From Mesorhizobium sp. 65-26 (lineage in GTDB: Bacteria > Pseudomonadota > Alphaproteobacteria > Rhizobiales > Rhizobiaceae): a stretch of DNA of 64,000 nt. Each line of letters begins with the position of its first letter. Positions within the stretch are counted from its first letter, which is position 1. The stretch is taken from assembly GCA_001899205.1 (NCBI GenBank), contig MKVL01000010.1:453914-517913 (forward strand). Direction: 5' to 3'. Shown here piece by piece: positions 1 through 7,944 of this stretch. The notes beneath the pieces are model-generated. The model searched no databases, was not told where the DNA came from, and saw nothing but the letters and a program-made list of their open reading frames with translations. Both the position numbers and the translations under genes were made by a program.

Positions 1-2
1 TC

Positions 3-104
3 ACCGCCGTCATGCTCGGCATGTCGCTGGTTGCCGGTTGCAGCACGATGACGGAGGGGAGTTCAACAACATGCATGCTACCCTGCAGGGTAGCCCCGCC
101 GTGA
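3..104 (+). CDS. C-terminal part of a small lipoprotein (start at or before window edge)
   Basis: The frame is open from the window edge and ends at a TGA at 102-104. It contains a hydrophobic stretch followed by a lipobox-like Leu-Val-Ala-Gly-Cys, so the product looks like a very short outer- or inner-membrane lipoprotein. An in-frame ATG lies at 12, but the true start may be upstream of the window. The next ORF is in another frame, so one longer gene broken by a frameshift is an alternative. Function unknown. Confidence 0.4.
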   Translation, partial: TAVMLGMSLVAGCSTMTEGSSTTCMLPCRVAPP

Positions 105-130
105 AACGTTCGGTTATCAAGGAGTGTGTG

Positions 131-334
131 GTGAGCGAAAGAGCCACTCCCGCCGGCAAGAAGAAGACCTACTCGGCGTTCATGAACGTGAGCCCGGATC
201 GCTACGAAGCAGCCATGTGCAACCGGCTGGTCAATGCGCTCGCGGATGGGCGTATCACCTATGTCGATTACCAGAAGCTGTCCTCGCCGACCGCCGACAG
301 CAGCAAGGTGATCAAGATCATGCAGGGCCGCTAG
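131..334 (+). CDS. small hypothetical protein
   Basis: A 67-residue ORF starting at GTG 131, chosen because a clear AAGGAG ribosome site lies 6 bases upstream (119-124). The frame is open further upstream without a comparable site. The product is Lys- and Ser-rich, has no membrane segment, and contains a YEAAMCNRLVNAL-like helix and a short tail. It could be the body of the preceding lipoprotein if a frameshift separates them. The separate RBS argues for an independent gene. I do not recognise the family. Confidence 0.45.
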   Translation: MSERATPAGKKKTYSAFMNVSPDRYEAAMCNRLVNALADGRITYVDYQKLSSPTADSSKVIKIMQGR

Positions 335-352
335 CCACCCGAGCTCGCCCCG

Positions 353-658
353 TCAAATCTGGTCGTTATAAGGTTCCTTCATCTGGCCCACCATGCGTGC
401 CAGCCGCGAGAAGGAGGGCATGTCGGCCTCCGGCTGGCACTGGTTGGCAAGCTCCAGCAGGCGGATCGGGAAGTTGACGGCGTCGCGGCTCGACGCCGAC
501 ATGCCCTGCGAGCGTTCCTCGCCGGTCTCTCCGGCCTCCGCCTTGCGCAACGCAATGTCGATTTCCTCCACGGTCAGGACGCCCTTGCGGACGAGCACGT
601 GGTTGATCGCGGCGACGGCCATCAGAAGGCCCTCGAGCTGCAGATTGGCGACGTTCAT
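353..658 (-). CDS. small hypothetical protein
   Basis: A 101-residue protein on the minus strand. The start at 658 follows a GGGAG ribosome site; the frame extends further up but lacks a better start. The N-terminal half is amphipathic helical (LQLEGLLMAVAAINHVLV), followed by a motif reading as a short helix-turn-helix-like KGVLTVEEIDIAL, then an acidic linker. No signal peptide or transmembrane segment. It converges with the gene ending at 334. Function unknown. Confidence 0.6.
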   Translation of the reverse strand: MNVANLQLEGLLMAVAAINHVLVRKGVLTVEEIDIALRKAEAGETGEERSQGMSASSRDAVNFPIRLLELANQCQPEADMPSFSRLARMVGQMKEPYNDQI

Positions 659-769
659 GGCTGTGCTCCCGTTAATTGGCCCCTTCGGCTGGCTATGAAA
701 ACGCGCGAGCACCGTTTCCGATCCGGCTGGTGCGTCCAGCCGGATCGGAGCGAGGGCGCTCGACCGTGT

Positions 770-1501
770 CTACGGGGTCACCGCATTCACGACGAGAAGT
801 GCGGAGTCGAGCAGCCACTCGTCCTTCGGTTCTGCCAAGCCCCGGGCATTCAGAAGCAATTGGCGCGGCTCCTCCCCGCGCAGCCACCGCTGCATCCGGT
901 CGATGGTGTCATCGTCGACATTGCCCCAATAGGCCACGTTCCGGGGTTTCCTGATCAAGGACTCGGCCTCTCCCTGGAAGAACGCGGCCAGATGCAGCGC
1001 CGCGTTCGGGCTCGGCGTCGATAGCCATGCGGCCAGCGCTCCATCGAGGTCGCCGCCGAGCAGGGCTATCGCGGCGATCCAGCCCGAAGAGTCGACCTCG
1101 TCCGGATGCCGCCACAGCCCGGCGCGCCACGCTTCGGCGAACAACCCAAGGACAGCCTTGCGCTCGTCGGGTGGCCACGTAGGCCATCCGGCATATCCGA
1201 GCTTGCCGGCGATGAAGGGCGGGTCGAGGCCGGGCTGGCTATGGCAAAAGGTGGCAAGTTCGAGGATGCGAGGCAGGAAGTGCCTGTAGTCGTCGACGCC
1301 GCCGACCGTTGTCATCGCCCAACCCGCGTAGGGGCCGATCTGTTCGGGCGTCAGGGCACGCAACGGCGCTGACGTAAGCGTCGCCAGGAGAGCCCGCGGG
1401 TCGCGCGTCGGCGCGGCCTCCAGCATGCGCGGCCGCGAGTAGTCGGCGAACGCCGTGTAGCAATCATCGATGCGGTTCTGGAGGTTGGTGTCCGTCGGCA
1501 T
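770..1501 (-). CDS. hypothetical cytosolic protein
   Basis: A 243-residue protein with start ATG at 1501; the ORF continues upstream only with low-complexity Arg/Pro-rich sequence typical of a non-coding frame. It has no signal or membrane segment and is rich in Trp and helical segments. Recurrent features are an N-terminal ALLATLTSAPLRALT segment, a DDYRHFLPRILELA segment and a C-terminal NARGLAEPKDEWLLDSALL segment. I do not assign a domain. It stands alone, divergent from crcB. Confidence 0.65.
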   Translation of the reverse strand: MPTDTNLQNRIDDCYTAFADYSRPRMLEAAPTRDPRALLATLTSAPLRALTPEQIGPYAGWAMTTVGGVDDYRHFLPRILELATFCHSQPGLDPPFIAGKLGYAGWPTWPPDERKAVLGLFAEAWRAGLWRHPDEVDSSGWIAAIALLGGDLDGALAAWLSTPSPNAALHLAAFFQGEAESLIRKPRNVAYWGNVDDDTIDRMQRWLRGEEPRQLLLNARGLAEPKDEWLLDSALLVVNAVTP

Positions 1502-1860
1502 GCTTCTTCCATGTGGCCATGTGAGGGCTGCAAGATAGGCAGCCGACGGGCGGCCGTCGAGCGGTCGCACACGGCAGCGAGCCCTGCTTGCCCGCGCGGG
1601 CTGGTTCTGGCATGGTGGCCCCGATGGGAATGGGGTTCTCCCGAAACCGCCAGTGATGGCTGATGACTCCTGCCGCGAAACCGCGGCGGGAATCCGTCTG
1701 TCCCGCCGACACGGCGGGTCCCGTGCTCGCCTCGGATTTTTGACTTGGACGCATTTGCGCGACGCCACGTGCCGACCGCAGATGCGCGTACTGAACAGAG
1801 CGCGATGTCGCCCGAAACCGCTTCACACGTTTCGGCATCATGCTCCAGAGAGGATCGAGC
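1502..1860. other. intergenic region between divergent genes
   Basis: This stretch of 359 bases separates the minus-strand hypothetical gene from crcB and should hold both promoters. I see no ORF with coding character. No fluoride-riboswitch core can be recognised by eye before crcB. Confidence 0.4.
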
Positions 1861-2292
1861 ATGTCTTTTTCCAATTGTCTGCTGGTCATGGCGGGCGGCG
1901 CGCTGGGTACGCTGGCGCGCTACCTCGTCTCCACCTGGGCGCTGCCGGTGAGCAGCGAGCTGCCCTGGGGCACCATCATCATCAACATCACCGGCTCCTT
2001 GCTGATTGGCTTCTTCGGCACGCTGACGCTGGCCACCGGCCGCTTTCCCGTGTCGGAGAACCTGCGCCTGTTCGTGATGATCGGGCTGTGCGGCGGCTAC
2101 ACCACCTTCTCCTCGTTCAGCCTGCAGACGCTCGACTTGTTGCGGGCCGGCGGCTTCGGCCGAGCCGCGCTCAACATCGGCCTGTCGGTGGTGCTGTGCG
2201 TGGGGGCGGTGGCGCTCGGCCACGCGCTCGCCGCGCGCATCAATGGCGGCGCCACCCAGGTCGCCCAGATCGCTATCGAGGAGGAGGCTTGA
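1861..2292 (+). CDS. crcB: fluoride ion channel CrcB/Fluc
   Basis: A 143-residue integral membrane protein with four hydrophobic segments, the usual size for Fluc channels that export fluoride as antiparallel dimers in the inner membrane. Family hallmarks are visible: [10 protein letters not shown] near the N-terminus, [10 protein letters not shown] in helix 2, and [13 protein letters not shown] in the broken helix 3 that lines the pore. The ATG at 1861 was chosen because the protein then begins at the conserved first helix; the upstream ribosome site (GAGAGGATC) is weak. It is monocistronic, followed by a terminator-like hairpin at the prophage boundary. Confidence 0.93.
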   Translation: MSFSNCLLVMAGGALGTLARYLVSTWALPVSSELPWGTIIINITGSLLIGFFGTLTLATGRFPVSENLRLFVMIGLCGGYTTFSSFSLQTLDLLRAGGFGRAALNIGLSVVLCVGAVALGHALAARINGGATQVAQIAIEEEA

Positions 2293-2436
2293 GCGAGCTG
2301 GCGAAAGGCCAGCTGCCGGCCGGGCCACTAGCCGAAGCGCTGCCTTTCGTTTTGTAGGAATTTTTTCTTAGATGCCGTTGACGAGGTGAAGGCAGCCATG
2401 GTACATTTCTTTTCATGGTGCTGATTTGCGCCTCTG

Positions 2437-2470
2437 ACCCGCTCCCACCGTTCAGTTGGGGCGGGTTTTG
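2437..2470 (+). terminator. rho-independent terminator at the left edge of the prophage block
   Basis: A GC-rich stem of about 11 pairs (ACCCGC... paired with ...GCGGGT, one wobble) with a short loop, followed by TTTTG. It lies between crcB and the first phage gene and probably insulates the two. Confidence 0.6.
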
Positions 2471-2547
2471 TTTTGGCGGGCTCCGTTCTCTGTTTCGCAT
2501 TGGCTGAGAGAGAAGCGACCGCAGCACAATCGTTTTGAGAGATCGCC

Positions 2548-3006
2548 ATGCCTCGCTATGCCACCATCATCATCGACGATGACGGCCGCGAGGTCGTCAG
2601 CGCCATCGGCGAATTCGAAGGCGCTTGCCGCGAGCCCGGCTTCGGGCGCGCCGAGGCGGTGGCCGCGGGCGTGCGCGTCGGCATGGTGCGTGGCGGTTTG
2701 GTCGACGCGTCCGGCGGCTTTGGCTTTCCGGCGCGCGGGCAGGATGCTGGCGCCGCCGCCGGCATGTTGGCGATGCTGAAGCGGTTGCCGCGGGGCAGGC
2801 CAGCGAAGAGGGCGGGTGAGGCTGCAAGCGCCGGTTCCGGTTCCGGAAAAAAGGCTGGAAAGCCCGCGCGCGGAAGGGCCGGCAGGGCCAAGCGAGGCCG
2901 CAAGGCGGGATCGGGCAAAGTCGGATCGGGCAAGGCAGGACCAGGCGGAGCTGCAACGGGTCATGCCGACGGCGCCACCGGCACGGGCGAGGGCGGCGAT
3001 GGCTGA
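2548..3006 (+). CDS. phage-associated protein with basic AT-hook-like tail
   Basis: A 152-residue protein, first gene of the phage block. Residues 1-70 form a compact domain starting with alternating hydrophobics (YATIIIDDDG). From about residue 75 the chain is low-complexity Gly/Lys/Arg/Ala with repeated GRAGRAKRGRK-type clusters, suggesting nucleic acid contact. Its stop overlaps the start of the small terminase gene by 8 bases, so the two are translationally coupled. The position just before the terminase genes suggests a packaging-linked role. This is inference; the family is unknown to me. Confidence 0.6.
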   Translation: MPRYATIIIDDDGREVVSAIGEFEGACREPGFGRAEAVAAGVRVGMVRGGLVDASGGFGFPARGQDAGAAAGMLAMLKRLPRGRPAKRAGEAASAGSGSGKKAGKPARGRAGRAKRGRKAGSGKVGSGKAGPGGAATGHADGATGTGEGGDG

Positions 3007-3397
3007 CAAGGTTTCGGGCCGCGTCACGCGCCGCAAGGCGGCACCGCAGCCCGCCGGCAAGGGCTCCGCCCGCCCGGGGCGGGCGAAGAAGACACTTGGC
3101 GACGATTTCCTGGCGGCGGTGCGGGCCGACTTTCGCTCGCATGGCGCCGGCGTGCTGGCCGCGGTGCGCGCGGACAAGCCCGAGCAGTATCTGAAGATAG
3201 TGCTCTCCGTCCTGCCCAGGGATTTCAATGCCGCCATGAACAGTCTGGACACGCTGAGCGATGACGAGATCCGCAGCCGCATCCGCGCCCTCGAAAGCAC
3301 GCTCGGACCCGGGCTCGGCGCGCCGGACGAAGGAACGGACCTATCTGGCGCTGCTCCAGGAACTGGAGCGGAGGCAGGGCCGGAACAGGCTGGCTAG
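2999..3397 (+). CDS. probable terminase small subunit
   Basis: A 132-residue protein starting at ATG 2999, overlapping the end of the previous gene. After a basic disordered N-terminus it has a helical core, DDFLAAVRADFRSHG...YLKIVLSVLP, resembling the helical region of small terminase-like proteins beside podoviral large terminases. It would bind the packaging site and load DNA onto TerL. Its 3' end overlaps the TerL ORF by 137 bases. The assignment rests on gene order plus this motif. Confidence 0.6.
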   Translation: MADKVSGRVTRRKAAPQPAGKGSARPGRAKKTLGDDFLAAVRADFRSHGAGVLAAVRADKPEQYLKIVLSVLPRDFNAAMNSLDTLSDDEIRSRIRALESTLGPGLGAPDEGTDLSGAAPGTGAEAGPEQAG

Positions 3398-4034
3398 TTA
3401 TCGGCCGTACGACAGGCAGGCCGATTTCCATGCCGCCGGCGCGGCCAACCGCGAGCGCCTGTTCATGGCCGGCAACCAGCTCGGCAAGACGCTGGCAGGC
3501 GCTGCCGAATGGGCTATGCATCTCACCGGCCGCTATCCCGGCTGGTGGCGGGGCAAAGTGTTCGATGGCCCGACGCGGCTGTGGGCGGCCGGCGTGACCG
3601 GCGAGGGCACGCGGGACAATCCGCAGCGCCTGCTGGTCGGCCCGCCGCAGCAGGCGGAGGCAAGAGGCACCGGGATGATCCCGGGCGAAGCCATCCTCGA
3701 CACCATCATGGGGCGTGGCGCGCCAGGCGCGCTAGACAGCGTCGTGGTGCGGCATGGCGGCGGTGGCGACGTGCAGGCCGGCGAATCCGTGCTGTCGTTC
3801 AAATCCTACGAGAAGGGCCGGGAGAAGTGGCAGGGCGAGACGCTGCATGGCGTCTGGTTCGACGAGGAGCCGCCGCTCGACATCTATTCGGAAGGGCTGA
3901 CCCGCACCAACGCCACTGATGGTATCACCATGGTGACGTTCACGCCGCTGCGCGGGCTTTCCGAGGTGGTGCTGCTGTTCCTGTCGGCCGAGGAGGTGCA
4001 GAGGACGGGAAGGGGTGAGGTTCCTCCATCTTGA
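3261..4034 (+). CDS. phage terminase large subunit, N-terminal ATPase part (interrupted gene)
   Basis: A 257-residue fragment carrying the packaging ATPase domain. The Walker A motif is MAGNQLGKT (about residues 69-77), Walker B is VWFDEEPP, and the following TFTPLRGLSEVV segment fits the coupling motif. Homology to TerL ends near nucleotide 3990, and the last dozen codons are unrelated. The nuclease half resumes at 4997 after roughly 1 kb holding two unrelated genes. Only one in-frame ATG (3261) is available, inside the small-subunit gene. Unless the halves assemble as two polypeptides, packaging is probably disabled. Confidence 0.85.
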   Translation: MTRSAAASAPSKARSDPGSARRTKERTYLALLQELERRQGRNRLASYRPYDRQADFHAAGAANRERLFMAGNQLGKTLAGAAEWAMHLTGRYPGWWRGKVFDGPTRLWAAGVTGEGTRDNPQRLLVGPPQQAEARGTGMIPGEAILDTIMGRGAPGALDSVVVRHGGGGDVQAGESVLSFKSYEKGREKWQGETLHGVWFDEEPPLDIYSEGLTRTNATDGITMVTFTPLRGLSEVVLLFLSAEEVQRTGRGEVPPS

Positions 4035-4131
4035 GAAGCGGCGTTCGAAACCGCGCCGAAACCATGATTTTCATTGCTTGTTTGGTTGGGAACCAATGTG
4101 GCGTAGCTTCCAATAACGCCCGGAGGCCGAA

Positions 4132-4485
4132 ATGCGCCGCACGCCAGCCCTGCTAGTCTTCTGCGCGCTGCTCTGTGCCTGTTCCGGCAGCGGCGACTGG
4201 CGTGCTGACGCGATCGCTTCGGCCGAGGGCAAGATACGCGGCCTCGTCGCCGATCCGGGAGCCACCTTTTCGCATGTCCAGCTCACAGGCGACAGCTCAA
4301 CCGGCCAGACCTGCGGTGTCATCATGGCCAAGATCGGCGCCTTCACCAAGCAGGCGCGCTTCATCGTCTATATCGACAACAGTGCCGGCCCTTTCGTCGA
4401 GCCCGTCATGGGCCAGTCCATGTCGCTGGCCGATTTCGACTGGGCCTGGAAGAACGACTGTGTGAACGAGGGATACAAGGGCTGA
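4132..4485 (+). CDS. small lipoprotein inserted within the terminase gene
   Basis: A 117-residue protein with a basic N-terminus, a hydrophobic run and a lipobox ending at Cys17 (ALLCAC), followed by a soluble domain with two further cysteines in the mature part (TCGVI and NDCVN). A CGGAGG ribosome site lies 5 bases before ATG 4132. It sits inside the large terminase gene and so is cargo rather than a virion gene. The mature domain (TFSHVQLTGDSSTGQTCGVI) resembles small periplasmic proteins of unknown function. A surface-exclusion role is possible but unproven. Confidence 0.75.
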   Translation: MRRTPALLVFCALLCACSGSGDWRADAIASAEGKIRGLVADPGATFSHVQLTGDSSTGQTCGVIMAKIGAFTKQARFIVYIDNSAGPFVEPVMGQSMSLADFDWAWKNDCVNEGYKG

Positions 4486-4621
4486 GCCGATCGGAGGACC
4501 TGGCGCAGCCTGGCCCTCTGCGGAGTGCCGGCCGAATCCAGTCCGGCCGGTCGATAAGGTAGCCGCTATTCGAACAGGAGACGTACCATTCACATGGCTT
4601 CCGGTGACAAATTCCGGTTGC

Positions 4622-4903
4622 TCAGGGGTATTGGCTGCCCGCAAGCTGCCTGGCGCGCGCCTTGGGATCGGTGGCTTTGCGGGTGAGCGGTTGGCACCAT
4701 ATCCTTTCGTCGCCTACCGAGTTCTCACGGGACCAGACATTGCATACTTTATCTGGTGTGTCCGGGATGCAAACTTCGTGTTTGAAACCTGTGACAGGAT
4801 TTGTATACATCCGGCATGTCTTTTTGCTTGTGTCGTACGGAACGTTCGACTGGCAAGCCGATGTACTGGCGGCAATAGCGGCGACGATTGCTATGCGGAT
4901 CAT
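4622..4903 (-). CDS. small lipoprotein, antisense within the split terminase
   Basis: A 93-residue protein on the minus strand with a signal sequence and lipobox Ser-Thr-Ser-Ala-Cys17, then a cysteine-rich mature domain (cysteines in KKTCRMY, HEVCIP, DKVCNVW, IWCQP). GGGGGAGA precedes the start at 4903 by 4-5 bases. It converges with the other lipoprotein gene in the insert. The surrounding DNA (about 4560-4995) is visibly AT-richer than the flanking phage genes, consistent with separate acquisition. Function unknown. Confidence 0.7.
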   Translation of the reverse strand: MIRIAIVAAIAASTSACQSNVPYDTSKKTCRMYTNPVTGFKHEVCIPDTPDKVCNVWSRENSVGDERIWCQPLTRKATDPKARARQLAGSQYP

Positions 4904-4996
4904 GTATCTCCCCCCGATTCACCGGCAGCTTCGCATCCATGTGCAGTATTATCAATCGCGTTTGGTCGTCCCTAAGTATAGTTAGAGTAAACTAAT

Positions 4997-5752
4997 ATGA
5001 CTCGGCACGTCACCTTCATGACCATCGACGATGCCGGGCATTACTCGCCCGAACAGCGGGCGGCGATCGTTGCCGCCTATCCCGAGCACGAGCGCGAGGC
5101 GCGGGCGAAGGGCATTCCGGTGCTGGGCTCGGGGCGCGTCTTTCCGGTGGCGGAAGCGACGGTCGCCTGCGAGCCGTTCCGGCTGCCGCGCCACTGGCCG
5201 CGGCTCGGCGCGCTCGACTTCGGCTGGGACCATCCTTCGGCGGCGATCGAGCTTGCCTGGGATACCGAAGCCGACATCGTCCACGTCACGAAGTGTCATC
5301 GCGCCAGCCAGCAGACGCCAGCGATCCAGGCGCTGGCGCTGAAACCCTGGGGTGAATGGTTGCCATGGGCATGGCCGCGCGACGGCCGCCGCGAAACGCT
5401 GGAAGGGGCGGGCGTGGCGCTTGCCCGGCAATACGCCGCGCATGGGCTGAACATGCTCGCCGGTCACGCCCGCTTCTCCGACGGCTCGGTCTCGGTCGAG
5501 GCCGGGCTGATGGAAATGCTCGACCGCATGCAGACCGGCCGCTTCAAGGTGTTCTCGACGCTCGGCCAATGGTTCGAGGAATTCCGTCTCTACCACCGCA
5601 AGGACGGCCAGGTGGTGAAGCTGCGCGACGACCTGATGTCGGCCACCCGCTACGGCGTGATGATGCTGCGCGAGGCGACGGTCGATCCGGCGGAATTCAC
5701 AGCGGCGCGGCGGCCAGCGAGGCAGAGCGACCCGCTGGGGGCGTTCCGGTAG
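4997..5752 (+). CDS. phage terminase large subunit, C-terminal nuclease part
   Basis: A 251-residue ORF beginning MTRHVTFMTIDDAGHYSPEQ, which reads directly on from the ATPase half of a podoviral TerL. The RNase H-like nuclease is marked by GALDFGWDHPSA (first catalytic Asp) and later acidic segments (EAGLMEMLDRMQTGRFKV, KLRDDLMSATRYGVMM). The frame is closed by a stop 9 bases upstream of ATG 4997, so it can be made only by independent initiation; no good ribosome site is visible there. It is the second half of the interrupted gene. Confidence 0.85.
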   Translation: MTRHVTFMTIDDAGHYSPEQRAAIVAAYPEHEREARAKGIPVLGSGRVFPVAEATVACEPFRLPRHWPRLGALDFGWDHPSAAIELAWDTEADIVHVTKCHRASQQTPAIQALALKPWGEWLPWAWPRDGRRETLEGAGVALARQYAAHGLNMLAGHARFSDGSVSVEAGLMEMLDRMQTGRFKVFSTLGQWFEEFRLYHRKDGQVVKLRDDLMSATRYGVMMLREATVDPAEFTAARRPARQSDPLGAFR

Positions 5753-5770
5753 GTCTGGGCCCCGCGCGTT

Positions 5771-5894
5771 CGTCATGCTCGGGCTTGGCCCGAGCAGTCA
5801 TCCCAAGGTATTGCAGCGGTTACAGAATTCCCCACTTCTGCATTCTGCAGCAGAGGTCTCGGCATGGATGCTCGGGTCAAGCCCGAGCATGACG
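5771..5894. repeat. intergenic palindromic element of rhizobial type
   Basis: A 124-base element bounded by inverted termini: 5771-5796 begins CGTCATGCTCGGGCTT and 5869-5894 ends AAGCCCGAGCATGACG. Each terminus is itself palindromic (GCTCGGGC...GCCCGAGC). Similar CGTCATGCTCGGGC elements are scattered through Mesorhizobium and relatives. It lies just after the split terminase and before the first ejection-protein gene, where recombination could have helped cargo exchange. Confidence 0.75.
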
Positions 5895-6051
5895 AAGAGG
5901 CGGCGCCGAGCGTTCCGAGCACGATCCTGGCATTGGCCAATTCTGCCGAAAATCCTGAGCCCAACAAATCCCGCGTGCGATGCGTGCGTGCTTGCGATCG
6001 GTCGCGCCGCTATCGCCCCCCATGTTCGACGCCAGCCGGTGGAGACAGTCA

Positions 6052-6834
6052 ATGGTCCACGTCATTCCTCTCTCAGTCGCCCTGCGCCGCAACGATGCCG
6101 GCAATGCGGTGCGGCTTGCAGATGCCTCGGCGGCGGGTGAGGCGGCTCGGCCGCTCGATCCCTACTGGCGGGCGGTTGCGGAGCACTATCAGCAACGCGT
6201 GGCGCGGCAGCAGGCCTTCGACACCGAGATCGCCGCGCGCAGGCTGGGTGGCGAGATCGCTCAGGCCGAGGCCGACACCGCGGCGAACGCGCCGGCTGAC
6301 GGGGAAGGCCTGCACCACGCCATGTATGGCGAAGTCGATCGACACACCGGTCGTGTCGTCCAGAAAGGCCGGTTCGACATGCTGTTCGACGATTTCATCA
6401 AGCAGGCGCCGCCCGAACTGCGCGCTGGCCTCGCCAGCCGCAAGCCAGCTCTGCGAGAGGCAGGCTCAGTGCGCATGGCGGTGCGGCAGCTTGAGCGCCG
6501 CAGCCAGTATGAGCAGGATCATCTGGCGGCGGTCCAGGCCGAAGAGCTCGATGCCATTGCCAAAAGCGATCCGGATGACATGCCCGCTTTCGAGACCGCC
6601 CGCCGCGCCGGCCTCGACCTCATCGCCAAGATGAACCTCGACGCCGAAAGCAGGCAAAAGGCCGAAGCCGCCTGGCGCGAAAGCACGGCAAGGACGCGCC
6701 TGGAAGCTCTGATCGCGCGGGATCCGAAGCGTGCCGCCGAGATGCCGAGCGCCGGATCGATGGCCGGCGACGGCATGAGCGGGACCGTGAGCATGCCGCC
6801 TAGCGCAGGCGCGCCAGATGAGTCGGGGCGGTGA
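6052..6834 (+). CDS. ejection-protein-like paralogue 1 (N-terminal module only)
   Basis: A 260-residue protein; ATG 6052 follows GGAGAC by 6 bases. It is closely similar along its length to the N-terminal third of the proteins at 12228 and 23315: shared FDTEIAARRL, NAPADGxGLHxAMYG, PELRAGLASRKPALREAGS, YEQDHLAAVQAEELDAIAKSDP and GLDLIAKMNLDAESRQKAEAAW blocks. Mostly alpha-helical, it ends in a Gly/Ser/Pro linker. The third copy sits where T7-like phages keep internal virion (ejection) proteins, hence the name. Its stop overlaps the GTG of the next ORF, so the pair may act as one translation unit. Confidence 0.7.
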   Translation: MVHVIPLSVALRRNDAGNAVRLADASAAGEAARPLDPYWRAVAEHYQQRVARQQAFDTEIAARRLGGEIAQAEADTAANAPADGEGLHHAMYGEVDRHTGRVVQKGRFDMLFDDFIKQAPPELRAGLASRKPALREAGSVRMAVRQLERRSQYEQDHLAAVQAEELDAIAKSDPDDMPAFETARRAGLDLIAKMNLDAESRQKAEAAWRESTARTRLEALIARDPKRAAEMPSAGSMAGDGMSGTVSMPPSAGAPDESGR

Positions 6835-7316
6835 AAGGCGATCGCCTCGACTCGCGCTCCGATCTGTCAGCCAATGACGCCTCATACGCATCCGACATCT
6901 TCAATAGACTAGTGCCCACCTATGGTAACTATGGCGGCCCAGGCTGGACTGGCGGCGCTTGGGGTGGCGATTTCAAGCCACCCGCAATCGACATTCAGGA
7001 CGGATTTTACAGGCAACATGACGAGGGATATCATGATGCGGCAAGTTTGGATGATGTTATAGCGGCCGACCGGCAACTTGTGGCGTCTTTGGATGAATAT
7101 CTCAAAAATGGAAGCTATTGGGATGATCCAGCCTTGAATACCAACAAAGACCGCATATTGGCTGCAATTTACGCGGAAGGCGCATCAAGAGTCTTTCAAG
7201 CTAAGATTTCTGCTTTGATGGTTGCTCGCGGGGATGCTCAAAAAACTTACGACGATGCGCGATCTGCCGTAGGTCGATCGCAATTCATTAATACGATGAC
7301 GTTTGGCAAATGGTAG
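6831..7316 (+). CDS. phospholipase A2-like ORF coupled to ejection-protein paralogue 1
   Basis: A 161-residue ORF from GTG 6831, overlapping the upstream stop as GTGA. The frame is closed by a stop at 6819, so this GTG or a frameshift is the only entry. Residues 34-38 (YGGPG) match the calcium-loop YxGxG of PLA2 enzymes. Residues 60-67 contain His-Asp-x-x-Tyr (RQHDEGY), the catalytic dyad motif, followed by an AADRQL helix. This order resembles the parvovirus-type PLA2 domain also seen in bacterial toxins. It should hydrolyse the sn-2 bond of phospholipids. The DNA is clearly AT-richer than its neighbours, suggesting transfer. Confidence 0.65.
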   Translation: MKGDRLDSRSDLSANDASYASDIFNRLVPTYGNYGGPGWTGGAWGGDFKPPAIDIQDGFYRQHDEGYHDAASLDDVIAADRQLVASLDEYLKNGSYWDDPALNTNKDRILAAIYAEGASRVFQAKISALMVARGDAQKTYDDARSAVGRSQFINTMTFGKW

Positions 7317-7363
7317 TACTTTCTGAGTAAGGTCCTACTCTCACTGCTTGGCAGAGCTCGAAG

Positions 7364-7561
7364 ATGCTGTTTAATATATTTCTAGTCCTTGGAATGATCG
7401 CGCTTCCGTCCGCAGTGGCGTTGGCTATGTATGGATTGACGTCAAAGGAAATCAAGCCAGCCCAACGTGTGAGAATCTTACTCGGATCTGCGATTATCAG
7501 TATTCCAGGGTTTCTGACCGCCTATCTGCTGTTTGTATTTTTGGTGGTGCTGTTTCAATGA
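7364..7561 (+). CDS. small two-helix membrane protein, possible immunity protein
   Basis: A 65-residue protein with two hydrophobic segments (about residues 3-24 and 40-63) separated by a short charged loop (SKEIKPAQRVR). It starts 47 bases after the PLA2-like ORF, in the same AT-rich segment, with a GAG-type ribosome site. Small membrane proteins directly downstream of membrane-active toxins are often their immunity proteins. That is the reading I favour, but a holin-like or unrelated role cannot be excluded from sequence. Confidence 0.55.
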   Translation: MLFNIFLVLGMIALPSAVALAMYGLTSKEIKPAQRVRILLGSAIISIPGFLTAYLLFVFLVVLFQ

Positions 7562-7624
7562 CTTGACGCATGACGCTCGTCGTTTGTCTTCAAGTCTGGA
7601 ACGCGGCTGCTTCACGCAGATGGC

Positions 7625-7816
7625 GATGACAGCTCCAGCGCCGAATATGAACGGGACCATCTGGCGGCGGTCCAGGCCGAAAAGTTCGATACCATTGCCA
7701 AAAGCGATCCGGACGACATGCCTGCTTTCGAGACCGCCCGTCGCGCCGGCCTCGGCCTCATAGCCAAGATGAACCTCGATTATCGAAAGTGCTCTTTTCG
7801 AACTTCAGCACAATGA
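7625..7816 (+). pseudogene. fragment of a duplicated ejection-protein module
   Basis: The stretch 7636-7787 is a near copy of 6493-6655 in paralogue 1: it encodes ERDHLAAVQAEKF, IAKSDPDDMPAFETARRAGL and IAKMNLD before running into unrelated sequence and a TGA at 7814-7816. It has no start of its own. A displaced piece of the module downstream of a toxin/immunity-like pair is what exchange or duplication of C-terminal cassettes leaves behind. Confidence 0.75.
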
Positions 7817-7944
7817 TCCTAAGAAGAAACAAAAGGCCTATGCCACAGATATAGCCTACATAGCGCCGGTTAGGCGTTATTTAAAACTTATACAGTGACT
7901 GCCCTGTTAACGGCACAAGAATTGCTGTATGCGGTTTTTGCAGG

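Noticed and set aside
3990-4997. Intron or intein in the terminase gene
   Set aside because: No splice-like ends, homing endonuclease or intein blocks are seen; the insert carries two independent convergent genes and stops in the reading frame.
5760-5900. CRISPR-like repeat
   Set aside because: Only one pair of inverted termini exists, with no regular direct repeats and spacers.
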